The translations under genes were made by a program, and so were the position numbers. Shown piece by piece: positions 40,343-52,777 of a DNA stretch of 64,000 nt. Under the pieces are notes generated by a model. It did no database searches and was not told the DNA's origin. It worked only from the letters and a program-made list of their open reading frames with translations. The DNA is from Tetrahymena thermophila SB210. Lineage: Eukaryota > Ciliophora > Oligohymenophorea > Hymenostomatida > Tetrahymenidae. Each line of letters opens with the position of its first letter. Positions within the stretch are counted from its first letter, which is position 1. The stretch covers positions 310,001 to 374,000 of the forward strand of contig NW_002476544.1 of the NCBI RefSeq assembly GCF_000189635.1. The letters run 5' to 3'.

Positions 40343-43300
40343 TTTGAGTTAGTAACTTTAAAGTTTTTTAAGTATGCTTCAATTTCAATTTTTATGTTTA
40401 TGCAATAGGGAGTGACCAGTCAGTTTAATTGCTGCTGAGACAGTATAGTAGAGTAAGTTTATTAAGTAAAGAAAATATTTATTATTAAGATGATTGATTG
40501 AATGATTTTTAGTTATCTTTCCTTCCCTTTGATAGACTCTTTTCCTATTTTTTTTTCTTTAATTAATTAATATAAGTAAATATATTTTTTATATGAATTT
40601 CAATAATCTTTGAATCACTTTAAACATTATTTACTATTTAACCAATCTATCTCTCAAATATTCTGCCTAAATAACATATAAACTTTTTTTTCCCATGATT
40701 TTTACTACTTTTTGATCATTCCAACCTAATTTCCTTTCTGTCAACTCTAGTCAGTAGTGAGTGAGTGTCTCAAGCTATGCATCTTGTTAATTAATTCTAA
40801 TACAGCTAAAATCTAAATGGAAATCTCTATTTCTGATTTAAAAATGATAATATTTACTATCACTAATTTATTTATGATACAACCTTTCTTACAGAAAGAC
40901 AAGCAAAAGTTTATTTATCTGTCTGTCTAATATTCTTTCATTTCTTTTTACTCAAAGTTTTTTTGTTCAATAAAAAAAACAAGCATTATTTTATTGACTT
41001 AATCAAATCTAATAATAATTTATAATAAATTCTTCTATCTTTTCAAGCAAAATGTATTTTTACAAAAAAATCATTGATTTTATGATGAAAAATTTGAACA
41101 TAAAAAAATGCAAATAAATTTTGACTGTCTATATTCTATATGTGCTCTGTAATTTAATAAAATGAGCATCTACCAGAGCTTACTTTGTTATTTAACAAAT
41201 TTAAATCTAGTTAATATAAATTACAGCTATAATTTTTTAATTTCGTCAAATAGGATTTACTTCAATTAAATTTTATAATTAAACTTTAAAAAGGCTTGTT
41301 TTTTATTTTTTAACACTTTCAAAAAAAAAAAATGTAAAAAATAATCTAACATTTTTAAGAAATTATTTAAAATATTTTTTAAAAGCTTATTAAACAATCT
41401 TAACATCTAATAAGAGCATTAATAGATTCAATATATATTACAATAGATTGACCATCCTTTCTATTTTATCTAAAAATATTGTTGTGTCTACTTAAAAATT
41501 GTATAATAATTTAAATATGAAATAGGATTGCGTATTAAAATTAGGTGTTTATAGCTAATAATCACTATAATTCAATCAAATTATTTCTAATAATCTCAAA
41601 ATAAACTTTATAATTTCTAATTAAAAAATAAGCCAAAATAGCAAAAGTATATTTCATTTTTATTATCCAGTCTTTTATTTTATACATGCAAAATAGGAAT
41701 TTAATTAAAAATAAAATTTTTTGTTATAATATTAATTTATTTTTATCTATATTTTATAAAATTATAATCATATTATATGTACTTCATTAATTTTTACAAA
41801 AATGATAAATAAATATAAATCATGAAAGAAATTACTATTTTCTGCTTAAAAATAAACAAAATTACATTGTTAAAAACTTTTTAAAAAATGAAAATTAAAC
41901 AAAATTTTTCTTTCAATAGACAAATATCTATGATTGAATTTAATACCACTAGCTTAAAAATACTGTTTGATCTGATAAAACAATATTTATATTATTATAT
42001 TTCATTTAAATTATACTTAAAACATTTTGATAGTTCTTTAAAATTAAATGAAAACTTATTTTTTTAATTTTGTAAGGAATTTTAATAATTTTCATAAACT
42101 TAATTTTAATTGTGATCTAAATTTTGCATTCACTAATTTATATATTTATATCTTAATGACTTAGATCTTCTTAATTAATTTTTATATAAATAATACACTT
42201 TTCATTCACATCCTAATGCCTATTTTATATTTCTTAATTCAAATCTAAGTACTATCTATATCCAAAATATTTTTTATTTATTTTGGTAATTATAATATAA
42301 TTTATTATCACTTAGCCTATCTCACTAATTAATTTAATTTTAAATTCCCTTAATTTTTATATTTAAATTTAAAATTAATTTAATAGATTTTTAAACTATT
42401 TTATAGATAAAAAAATTTTATAATAAATTATTTTTTTTTGGTCTATAAAAATATTTTTTTTAATTTAAGAATTCAATTAAATTACAAAAATTAAAGTGAA
42501 AATAAAATTTATTAAAATAAATACTAAAATAATAAAGTTTAGTCATGTGAAAAATTATAAATTTATAAAGCAAATTCTAGTATAATATAGAATATCTTGT
42601 AGTCTCCAATAATTTATTAATTTATTTAAAATCATATTATTATTTTTATTTGGTTTTTACAAGTTTGCTTATTTATGATTAATCCATTTGTATTTAATTT
42701 TGTAATTAGTTTTCAATAAAATCAATTTAAATTCTCAGTTAAAAAGTGAAAATAAACTATTTATTAAAATTTTGTTGCTACTTTAAAAACTAATAAAAAT
42801 AATCAATAATTAATTGGTCAAAAGTATTTTATATGTAAACTCAATTTTAATAAAAACAAAATTTAAGTAAGATTTAATACTTAATCCATTAGAGATATTT
42901 TATAAAAATTATTTAAATGAAATATTAAAATAAAAGAGAAAATGATTATTGGAGATATTTTACATGCTATCCTAATATATTATTTTATTAAATAAACCTA
43001 TTTAAAGTCCAAAAATTTTTTTATTTTAGTTTTTAAATTAAATTAATTTTTTTCTATTAATTAAATTACTAGAAATTAAAAGTGATATTGATAAATATAT
43101 TTAATAGAGTAGGTTTGTTTGATTTTTAAATCTATTTGAACAATCTAAACTATTCATTATTATTAATTATAAAAAAGGTTGTTATTATTATATATTATTC
43201 AAACAAATTTTATAATTTTTTAGGCATTTAAACAAATTTATTTTAAAGTAAGAAAACATTTTCAATAGAACAATAAAAATTCTTATTTAATTTAAACTAA

Positions 43301-44590
43301 TTTATTCAATATTTAGCCAAATTATTTTAAGTTAAATTAATAAATCTACAAAACTATTAAATCAATTATTTTTTAGAAACAAACGTGTTTAATCTCATTT
43401 ATTTATTTATTATTCACTTATCTAAATTTAACTAAAAATAATAAATTAAATTAAATAAAATAAAACAATAGAAAATATTTATTTTTAACATTAACATTTT
43501 AAAAACCTATTGATTTTTAATTAAATAATACTTATGTAAATTACTAAATATTTTATCAATCTAATTCAAGCGAAAAAACAAATTATGAAAACGAAGCAAT
43601 ATGAAATTGGTTTCGTTAATTTAAAAATACTAAAATATCTAGTAAGTGATTTAAAATAAATCTAATTATTTATGAAATTAATCATTTATTATATTTGTTA
43701 TAAAAAATTAAGTTTAATTTACTTTGATTTATCCTCAAAAAAAATTTTATTATTTAAATTAAGTATATTTTAAAGAAAATAAATTTATATTAAAGAAACC
43801 TTGAGTGTATAACTTAAATAAATATTACTTTTTCTTAATTTTAATCATCTCATTTATATATTTTTTAAACTTTAAATAAAATATTTACAAATCCTTCATG
43901 AATACCTTAAATTTCTGTTAAAAATTTAGTAAAGAAAAGGATATGCTAATTTTTTAAATATTTTAATGATTAATTCATTTAAGTTTTAAATTATTTAACA
44001 TTTTATAAATTATAATTTAAATATCTTGAACCACTAAACAAAATACTTTATAAATTAAAATTTATTTAGATAAATTAGTTTTTTTTTCTTTTTCTGAAAT
44101 CTATTTGAAAATTTTACTTTATGAATTTTAGTTTAAAATAAAATTAATAATAAAAATTATTTATTCAAGATAAAAAATAATAATAAATTAGATATAAATG
44201 CATGATTAATTATTGATTTTATGATATAATTGGTTTACAATAAATACAAGTGAAATTAGTTATTTATTTAATGTTTACATTTTAGTTTGTTATTTTTTAT
44301 CATGTATTTATTCATCTTAATAATTAATAGAAAAGAAGGTCTGCAAAAAGTATGAATAGTAAAAGGATTGAATAATTAATATGTTCATATTATTTTTATA
44401 TATTTTAGTTTTAATATACTTTAATTCATTCGATCGATCATTCGTTTAGTATTTTCTAATTACTTAGATTTCTTTAAAATAGATTATGATAATAATATAG
44501 AAAATCAAAGAAGCTTCTTGATATTTGTGTAAAGTGGATAAATCTATTTAATAGCAGAGTTATGCAGGTTTTTTATTAGCAATATTTAGA
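40343..44590. other. Long gene-free AT-rich tract
   Basis: About 4.2 kb upstream of the kinase start and beyond the 3' end of the RING gene. I find no coding-like frame, tRNA or structured RNA. Only the first few hundred bases (about 40380-40820), next to the kinase start, are less A/T-biased and probably hold its promoter and leader. The rest is homopolymer-rich A/T. Confidence 0.55.
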
Positions 44591-45934
44591 TCAGTTAGTA
44601 TAGTTGACATCTTTGTGCTCAATAATATAAAAGAGGATTCTATTTTGAGCGGCTTTTTAATGAATATAATCAGTAGTAATGTTCTTAGCTTATTCATCTT
44701 TATTGTAAGGTCTAATGTACTTTTATTTATTGGAATCAGTACTCCAAAACTAATTGTCAATACTCTTAATTATTTAGGTCTTATCTTCTAAAGGGTGGTA
44801 TGAGGATTCTTCGGCTGAAGATTTAACATAGAATTTGATATATGGCTTGTACTTTTAATAATTAATATTTAATTTTTAGCAAATCAACTTAGTGATATCA
44901 TCTAAAGAAAGTGTCCAGTCCATTTTTAGGATATTAAAATCGAATTGCTTTTACAGCTTATCATAAGGAACAACTTTAATTTAGATATTGATAAATGCAC
45001 GGTCAGATTTCGATGAAGACGATCCAATATTAAGCAGAGAAGCTCCATTTATAGAGGTTAAGCTACTTTCTTGTTGATGTTTTCTTAGCGACTCCTCAAC
45101 TTACTTTTCTTTTATTTCTTCCTCAAAGTATTTCTTTTTTTGCACTACATGACCTGGAATGTACTCGTCTCCCTTTTTATTGCCAGACTCTCCAAGGTTA
45201 TCGAATTTTCTTTTTCTGGTAGTGGGTTATTCATTTTAGCTTTAAGCTCCTTTTTCGTTGTTCTTCTACCCTTAGCTTTGTTAGGAAGATCCCTAGTTGC
45301 TATTTGATGGTAGTCTCCTCTTTACAGCAGATGAAAAATTGCTAATTTAATCCTACTAATTAGAGCTGTTTTTGTAAGCTGAATTACTTGTGACTCCTTT
45401 GTCTTCCTTAATACTAGAAAAAGTTGGTGAAGACTACTATTGGTTGTCTTGCGCTTTTTCAGTTGTTGAAGTATTAAACTGCCTTCTCCTTTTTCTGGTA
45501 GCTCCATCACTATTGGCAAGCTGCGAGTATGTCTTTTATATTAATAACTCGTCATTTGACTACTTAAGTTCAAGGAATTTTGAGATATCTCCGTATATCA
45601 AATTTATAATCTCTTGGACATTAAAATCTACTCTAAGCAATCTCTTAGTACCAATAATCCTACGACAAGTGGGACATTATTTCATTTTACTTGAGCGGAT
45701 TGCTTTTTCAATACATTCCTTACAGAAACGGTGAGAGCACCCCTTTACATAGACGGGCTCCTAAAAGATATCAAGACATATGGGACAAGTAAGCATATAA
45801 TTAAGTTTTTTGAGAGGGTCCATATCAATTAGTTAGTCATCATTAGCATGTATTTTCTCACGTTTACGAAAAACTGAGATATTTTGAACATCCTAGTTCT
45901 ATTCTAACTCATCAAGATCTTCACTGTCAGACAT
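44591..45934 (-). CDS. RING1/PRC1-like RING E3 with RAWUL-like C-terminus
   Basis: Single-exon frame of 447 residues, ATG at 45934-45932 and TGA ending at 44591. A C3HC4 RING occupies residues 50-90: C50-x2-C53, C66-x-H68, C71-x2-C74, C87-x2-C90. Its surroundings are very like animal RING1/RNF2: CPICLDIF, CSHRFCKECI, CPTCRR, then 'TKRLLRVDFNVQEIINLIYG', matching the family's post-RING helix. A Ser/Gln/Lys-rich linker with KRKRK-type nuclear signals (RKRRR near 148, RKRK near 243) follows. From about residue 320 there is a beta-grasp-like region (INIQIKVVPYDKL ... LSLDDITKLICQKLNI) where RAWUL domains sit. By family, this would be a nuclear ubiquitin ligase for histone H2A in Polycomb-type complexes; ciliate Polycomb-like complexes with RING subunits are known from Tetrahymena work. 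The assignment to RING1 rather than another RING E3 is inference. Confidence 0.82.
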
Positions 45935-47022
45935 TTCAGCACTTTTGTTTTCTAAAATTAGTATTTATTTCTTTTATTTGCTCTTTTAATTTTTTCTTCT
46001 TATCTTTTTCTCTTCTCTCTTATTTTTTTAAAGATTAACTTTATATAATTTTTAATTTTTTGCTCAGTTGATAATAACAATAAATCTAGTTATCTATCTG
46101 CATATCTCCGAAGTATTTATTTTTTGAATTAAATTCTGATTATTACACCATCTAATTTTCCTCAAAGCATTTTACACTCGTTTCTTAGTGCATTCACTTA
46201 TAAATTAATTAGTTAACCAACAAACAAACAAGCTAGCTATAAATAATAATTAAATTATAAAATAGCTTTCGTAAATATAAAATAAAACTAAAATTAAAAT
46301 GTGCCTTAGTACAGCACTATCTTCAGAATTATGTTAAATACTTTTTAAATGATTAAAACTTTCTAACTTTATCAAATCTAATAATTTTCACACTACTCTT
46401 TAGCCAAAAAGTTCATTAAAATTTTAATTTCCAATTTGCATTTTTTTAAATTTCATTAAATATTTTTGCCCAATAAAATATATTTTTAAATTAAAACAGC
46501 TAAATGGAAATTTGAAAAATTATTACATAAATTTATTTTATTGAATTATAATTTTACTCTTAATAAAATATTTTTTTTCTCAAAAATCATTTTAATTACA
46601 ATTTTTATGAGAATTAATTCATACAAGCTAAATAGAATTTAAATTTAAAAAAAATGTTTTATTATTATTTGAATTTATTTTATATTGATTAAATTTTATA
46701 TGTAATAAAATTAGGTATTTTATTATTACTAATCTCTCCCTAAAATTAATAATTTTTGGCTTATTTGATAAATTCAAATAAAAAATATAATACTTACATC
46801 AATCAGAAAGATTCAAATGCCCCAACATATATATTTATTTGTTATTATTATATAAAAATATAACTATAAATAGATAAATAAGCTCAATTTTCATAGATTT
46901 TTTAAAAGCTTTTACTCAATTATTATGTTTTTCAAACAATAAATAATAAATTTGCGTGTTTTTAAAAGAAAATTCAAAAAAAACTGATAAGTTTTTGTAA
47001 ATATTAATATTTTGATTAACTT
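45935..47022. other. AT-rich spacer
   Basis: Lies between the RING gene start and the 3' end of the WDR54-like gene (both on the - strand), so it must contain the RING gene promoter. No other gene or structured element is seen. Confidence 0.5.
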
Positions 47023-48206
47023 TCAAGCTCTTTGAACTACATGAATTTCCTCTTGTTCGTAACATGTTAAGAATATAGGAGTATTAGCTGAGAGTTTGTC
47101 TTAGAAATTAGCTCCTACTATGCTGAGATCATTGATGCTTAAAGAAAAACTCAATGAAACATCATTAGTTTTCGACTGAATATTCCAAACATTAACATAG
47201 GAATCTTCAGAAGCAGAAAGAATTTCATTTGTTGCATGATTGCAGTCTATGGAAGAAATTAGTCTGACATGAGAATTAATTGTGAATAATAGATAATACT
47301 CATTTAAATCATACAAAGAAATGCTACCTGTGTAATCACCACAAGCTAGTATGTTAGATATATTGGGATTAGTTAATTTTCTTTCTAATACGCTCATACA
47401 ATTTATTGGAGATCTGTTAGTGTTACTATTAAATTTCTTTATATAAACCATATCTTTTAATTAATTTGCCATAAAAAGAGATATGTCACCCTCTTAATTA
47501 CAAGCAATCAAAGTGTTATCTGTCTAACATGATGTCAAACGATTAACTTTTTAATTATGATCCAAAGCAATTCCTATGTAGCATTAAAATTTCTATGGAC
47601 CCAAATATTCAGAGAAATAAATATGCCCATTTGTTGATCCAACACAGATTGTTTCTGCCCCATCATTACACTTAAGAGTACAAATACCAGTAAACATAGT
47701 TTTTGCATCTGAAATCATTTTGCTATCTGCAGCGTTTTGAGCTATTTTATTTGTTTATATCAAATTCTTACCATCTTCACTATAAATTCTGTATCCCTAC
47801 AATCCTGTGATTATCAATTTCCATTCATTTTTAATTTAAACATATTTCAAATCTGTCACCAAATCAGGAAAATCATTCAAAACAACCTCACTATCTCTAC
47901 TTACTCCACTATTTTAAATAAATATTTTAGTTTTTTAGTTCTCATTATAATTGATATTCTAATATATTTATCATTTTAGAATATCTAAAAACAATTATTT
48001 CTTCTTAAACTTTAAATTATCTATCTATATATTAATTTATGTATTAATTACTCAGATTTGAGTCTGATCACCACTACCCTTTTAGTATCTCCGTTTATGT
48101 TTGCATATGCTATATATTGCTATGAACAAGTAAGGTTCTCCATCATATAAGAGGGAGTTATCTTGGTCTAAATAGTAGATGTCTTAATATTAAGAACTTT
48201 TTGCAT
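47023..48206 (-). CDS. WDR54-like WD-repeat protein
   Basis: Two exons, 48206-48052 and 47908-47023, with intron 48051-47909 (phase 2), giving 346 residues and ending in TGA. Blades include ICVGSTNGHIYFSEY, LIACNQEGDISLF, LACGDYTGSISLYDL and the best WD repeat, ILSASEDSYVNVWNI. The order and spacing of landmarks follow animal WDR54: an N-terminal strand 'QYIAYANING', a mid segment 'LIITGLQGYRIYSEDGK' (WDR54 has an LTSHRGIQMYES-type strand there), and a C-terminal 'VGANF ... CYEQEEIHVV' where WDR54 has a GARF ... YD-type ending. The length also fits the family (about 330 residues). WDR54 is a poorly understood cytosolic propeller. The alternative is another WD protein. The tiny first exon and intron are inferred from phase and the N-terminal resemblance. 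Confidence 0.68.
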
Positions 48207-49498
48207 CTTGGAGCTCTAAATTTAAAATATGCTAATATATTTATATATCTGTATCTATATAATTACTTAATCCTTGAAATTAAATCAAATCTAATTTATT
48301 TATTCAAAATTTATAACTATTAAATAAATCACCAACAAAAATATTAAATGATTTATTTATATATCATATCCATTTAACTAGAAAGATTTTTATTAATTAT
48401 AATACTATCAGAATAAAAATATTCTTCAAACATTAAAAATTATTTTCTAAAAAGAATTGCTAATTAAATTCAATTTTCTAAAGAATATTTTCATTAATTT
48501 ATATAAAAATATCAAAGTTATCTATCTGCTTGAATACTTTTTTTAGTTACCTGATAGTTTTGAATAACTTTTTAAGATTTTAAATAATAATTTTTTATTT
48601 ATTTCGAATATAAAGTGTTTTCTTTCCCTTAAATTTATAAAAGAATAGACTAAAAAAGTTAAATTATATCATCAATAATTTATTAACTAATTGTATCTAC
48701 AAAAAATGTATTTATTTTTCATTAAAATGAAACATTGATAAAGGTAATAATATTAATTTTTTTTAAACTCTAAATTATTTTAAATTTGTTTGTATGTATT
48801 TTTATTAATATTAATTCAAAAGATTTTTTTATCAAAAATTTAGTTATAATGATAATTTTTATAAATTTTAAAGTATTTAAAATAATAGAAAGCAAATTTT
48901 AATGTTTAAAATTTCATAGAAATTTTTTAAATAATTTTAAAATTGTTTCACCTATAAATATTTGAGTTTAAAATTGTTCAACCAACAATTAAATTTGATT
49001 TAATTTTTTAATGAAAAACTAAATAAATTATCAAAATGATAAAGAAATTTACTTTATTTTTGATATAAAACATACTGATAAATTTAAATAATTTATTCCA
49101 CTTATTTTATTAGCGATTACAGTTGAGAAATTTAGAATATTTTAAAACATATTTTATTATGTTTTTTTTACAATATTAAAAAAATGATTATTATAAATTT
49201 AAAGTTGAAATAAACTATTTTTTTTTTGAGCACAGAACAGAGTCCATATAATGTTCAATTTTTTTGTATAATATTTATTATACTCATTTACTATTAATTC
49301 TGCATGGATAATATGATTTATGTCAGTTTAATGAACTTAATTTTTTTAAAACTATAATTTTATCAGATATATAATTACTCATTATTTTAAATTTAAAGAT
49401 TGCTCAAAAAATACTTGAAAAATGAAAATAAGTCTAATTATATGCTTCTTAGGCGAATAAAGATTATTCAAGGAATGTAGAGTTTTGCAAAAATAATG

Positions 49499-49517
49499 AA
49501 ATAAATAAATAAATAAA
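49499..49517. repeat. AAAT tetranucleotide microsatellite
   Basis: About four to five tandem AAAT units in the promoter-side spacer of the gene at 49728. Confidence 0.7.
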
Positions 49518-49581
49518 ACTTAATTGGATTTATTCTTTTAGCTATTTTTTTTTTTATGAAATTAATATAAACAGGAATGAT

Positions 49582-49598
49582 AAATAGATAGATAGATA
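49582..49598. repeat. GATA tetranucleotide microsatellite
   Basis: About four tandem ATAG/GATA units, roughly 130 bases before the ATG at 49728. Confidence 0.7.
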
Positions 49599-49727
49599 TG
49601 TTTGCTTATTATTTGAAAGTTTCTATCAATATTTTGAGTATTCTAAATTTTAATAGTTATCATTCATTCATTATAAATAATAAAATTTAAATACAAAACA
49701 GAATCAAAAAAATAAATTTTATCATAA

Positions 49728-51233
49728 ATGAAGAAAAGCTAGGTATTTTCGCCAGATGTTCGCAACTTAGGTGGTCGCAAATTGTTAGTAAATCAGATTT
49801 ACAATCACAGAGTTTCGCTTGGAAATATTAAGCCAATTATAGGGTCTTTTGATAGTCCTCCCTCAATGGCAAAAAAAGGAAAAATAGTTTCATTTAAAGA
49901 GATAGAGGACTAATAGAATTTGATCATTATGCATAATAAGATTTCTAAAGTAAAAAAGAGCATAGATAACAATAAGCCTGTATCTTTTGATTTGATTAGG
50001 CAAGGGTAACCAGGTGGTGCTACTTCAAAATAATATCAATTCATGTAGGAAGAGCATTACAAGAATTTGCTCGCATAAAAAAGATAGATTGAATCATTTG
50101 GTACCATGAATGATAGAAAAAAAAATATAAATGACTTTATAGCCTATCCACCTAAATTTTTTAGAAGATTAAACAATAATCAAATGCATTAATACAATCA
50201 ATTCAAATTTTCTTCAAAATCATTGCAGAGCAGCTCTTAAATTTAGTTAAATCGACCAAAAACAGCCTATGCAAAACCTTATTGTAGTAATAGTAATATT
50301 TTTGAATAATAAAATAGTGCTGCAATTAATATTCAGGACTCAAAAAGTTAAATTTTACATCAAGATTACAATCCACAATTATCCAGCGAATAGTAATAGT
50401 TGATATTTTAATAGAAAATGAACTAATTTGAGGAGAATTCCCATTAAATGAATAATTAAGATATATATTTGCAGTAAATTTCGTATGGAAGCGATGGTTA
50501 AAATGAATAAAACTATCTACAATAAAATAACCAATAATAAGAAACCGTTAAAAAGAATATATAGCAATTGAATGGAATGAATATTTAAAATAATTCAGTA
50601 AGCAGTGCTGGATATGCACTTATTTCACCATCTGCAACAACTGCAACAGCAGGATTTTCTTCTCAACTCAAAGCTTCTCCTTTTTAGGTTGAAAATTAGC
50701 AAAATAGCTTTAATTAAAGTAATAAAAATAACATGTTGCAAAGTTCTCCTTAAATAAGCACATTAATGAATTAAATAATTAATAAGAGTGCAAGTAAATC
50801 GAATAATCAAAGCTAGAAAAAAATAAAATCTGCTAGTGCTAAATCAAAACAGAATTTGAGCAGTATAAGTAATATCAATAAATCTGCTCTTCATTCTCTA
50901 TCAGAAAAAAGTAAAAAAAGTGCTAACTTGAGCTCAAATAAAAAGGAAGCCCGAAATTAAATGGATATTGATTTAGACACTAACAAAAAGTATATGGATG
51001 AAGAATAAAAATGGACAGCCATCATAGAAGAAGTGCCATAATTAGAAGACATCAGCGAAGAAAGTCTGAAAGTTTTAAAAATGCATCTTATAAACATGAT
51101 AATTGAATTTAGGTTATATCGTCTAACTGAATATGAAAGCATGAAATAAATTTTTATTGAGAAAAACAAAGAAATCTCTTTAGATCTTGTAGAAGAAATA
51201 TTCTCAGAAATAATCGAAGCTCTTAACGAGTGA
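49728..51233 (+). CDS. Hypothetical Gln/Asn/Ser-rich protein
   Basis: Single-exon frame of 501 residues from ATG 49728 to TGA 51231-51233. About seventy Gln codons are TAA/TAG, so it is open only in the ciliate code. I do not recognise the family. The N-terminal 150 residues look ordered and basic (VNQIYNHRVSLGNIKPIIG; a helix around IIMHNKISKVKKSIDNN). Residues about 150-410 are low complexity: Gln/Asn/Ser runs, then a Lys/Ser-rich stretch with repeated KSA motifs. The last about 90 residues turn acidic and helical (WTAIIEEVPQLEDISEESLK ... IFSEIIEALNE), a possible protein-binding domain. There is no signal peptide or membrane segment. The mix of basic ends and Gln/Ser-rich middle would suit a cytoskeletal or ciliary-associated protein, but that is only a guess. 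Confidence 0.75.
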
Positions 51234-52046
51234 GTGAGTGAATAAAATTAATATTTACTGGTTTTATTCAAAACCTTTTTATCTTCTTATTAGCTCTTAC
51301 TTAGTTTTTGCTTTATATTAGTTGATTGCTTCATTAAAATAAAGCATACTAGGTTACTATTACTGAGTTAATCATTTTTGCTTACAATAATAAATAGTAT
51401 ATTTTAAGTAATGATAATTTATATTAATACAATAAATAAATATATTAAAACCCTCTCCTTAAAGCATCTATCAAATAGTTTATTAACTAAATTAAAACTC
51501 TTTAGTTTAACTTTATTTTATTTGAAATATTTTAAACTAAAGAAAAAAATAGCCTTGAAATTTGATGTATGTATTATTCTTTTTTTGTTTATTTTTTTTA
51601 CTTAGATTTGTTAATTTTGTGTTCGTCTTTTTTATAACTCAATACAATTTTGTATTATATTATGTAAATAAAATGTCTTCATTTTCTTCTTCTTCTATGA
51701 CTCAATCACTTTCTTCATTGAATAAAAAATATACTTATTTTTTCAAGGATTTGATATAATTTTTTTTATTTTAGATTTCTCTTATAAAGTTGGCTAAAAT
51801 AAATTTAAATTTATTTAAAATTATAAATTTTTTAATTTATTTAATATTTAACACTCCTTTCTTCAAAATTATTTATTTTGTTTTCACTTTTTTTTTGATT
51901 TTATTTGTAAATATTAAAATAAATTTATATGAAATAAAAATTTCAAATTTTTTAATAAGGTTGGTAGGTTTTCTTGTAAAATTTTCAAAAAAAATATAGA
52001 TTTCTATATAGAATTTATAAAAATTATAATAACACAAAGAAAAAAT

Positions 52047-52070
52047 ATGGCTTGGCCTGGCTTCAAACAT
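52047..52070. other. Isolated GC-rich patch
   Basis: TGGC repeated three times within 17 bases (tggcttggcctggctt) in otherwise A/T-dominated DNA. It contains the palindrome TTGGCCTGG-like core 'GGCC'. It could be a regulatory site or a remnant of a Pol III box A-like element; no cloverleaf can be built around it. Confidence 0.3.
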
Positions 52071-52136
52071 CTTGAAAATATATATTCAAACATTTAATTT
52101 ATTTTAGATTTCATCTAAAATTTAATAAGATTTATT

Positions 52137-52152
52137 TCATACATACATACAT
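52137..52152. repeat. ACAT tetranucleotide microsatellite
   Basis: Three to four tandem CATA units in the convergent spacer. Confidence 0.65.
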
Positions 52153-52777
52153 ATTAAAAAAAATTAAACAAAAACTTAATCTTTTCTAAATTTTATTTTT
52201 CAGCTAGTTATTAAATTTTTCAAGAGTATTTTCTTTCTAAAAAATAGAAAATCATTTTTAAGAAAGGTTGATTTATTCTTTTAAAAGATTTATTTCTCTT
52301 AAAATATTTAAATCTTTTGTTTTAAAATTAATTGTTTTGTGAAGTTTTGATTATTAAAGAATTTGTTAAATAAATTTAAAATGCAAAGCTAATAATTGTA
52401 ATTTAAGTCTTTTTTAATATATTTTTTTGTTTAATTCATTAAGTTATTTGTAAAGCCTACAAAAAAACAAAAATGTATTTTTTTTATTTAAAAATATTTT
52501 ATTTTAAACTATTAATTTAAGTTTGATACAATTGTTTTATAGATTAGCAATATATATTTACACATAGAACATTTATTTCTTATTTTAATTAAAAATTTTT
52601 AAACATTTGAAATTCACTGAGAGCATTCATTTTTACTTTTAAAATTAATTGATTTTAATATTTTAAAAAATAAATTTAAATTACTTTATTATTATTTTAT
52701 TTTTTTGTTATTAATTTATCATAATTAGTTTAATTTATAACTTGTAAAACTCAATAATTAAATAAAAGTTATTTTTA

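Larger units (their letters stand above)
48207..49727. other. Divergent AT-rich promoter region
   Basis: Separates the - strand WDR54-like gene from the + strand hypothetical gene, so it must carry both promoters. Simple repeats at 49499-49517 (AAAT units) and 49582-49598 (GATA units) are the only features I can name. Confidence 0.5.
51234..52777. other. Convergent AT-rich spacer
   Basis: Lies between the 3' ends of a + and a - strand gene. It is T-rich with several short chance frames. A small GC-richer patch (52047-52070) and ACAT repeats at about 52137-52152 are the only landmarks. Confidence 0.5.

Noticed and set aside
44424..44445. CATTCGATCGATCATTCG palindrome-like CG cluster
   Set aside because: Short imperfect palindrome near a gene end; no repeat elsewhere in the window, so no support for a site.
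45390..45734. 114-codon plus-strand hydrophobic frame suggesting a membrane protein
   Set aside because: Antisense to the RING domain gene, whose zinc ligands are clear on the minus strand.
51411..52070. Several Phe/Leu/Ile-rich short frames in the spacer, resembling membrane peptides
   Set aside because: Composition follows from T-rich DNA on either strand; frames overlap in all phases and none has a conserved-looking segment.
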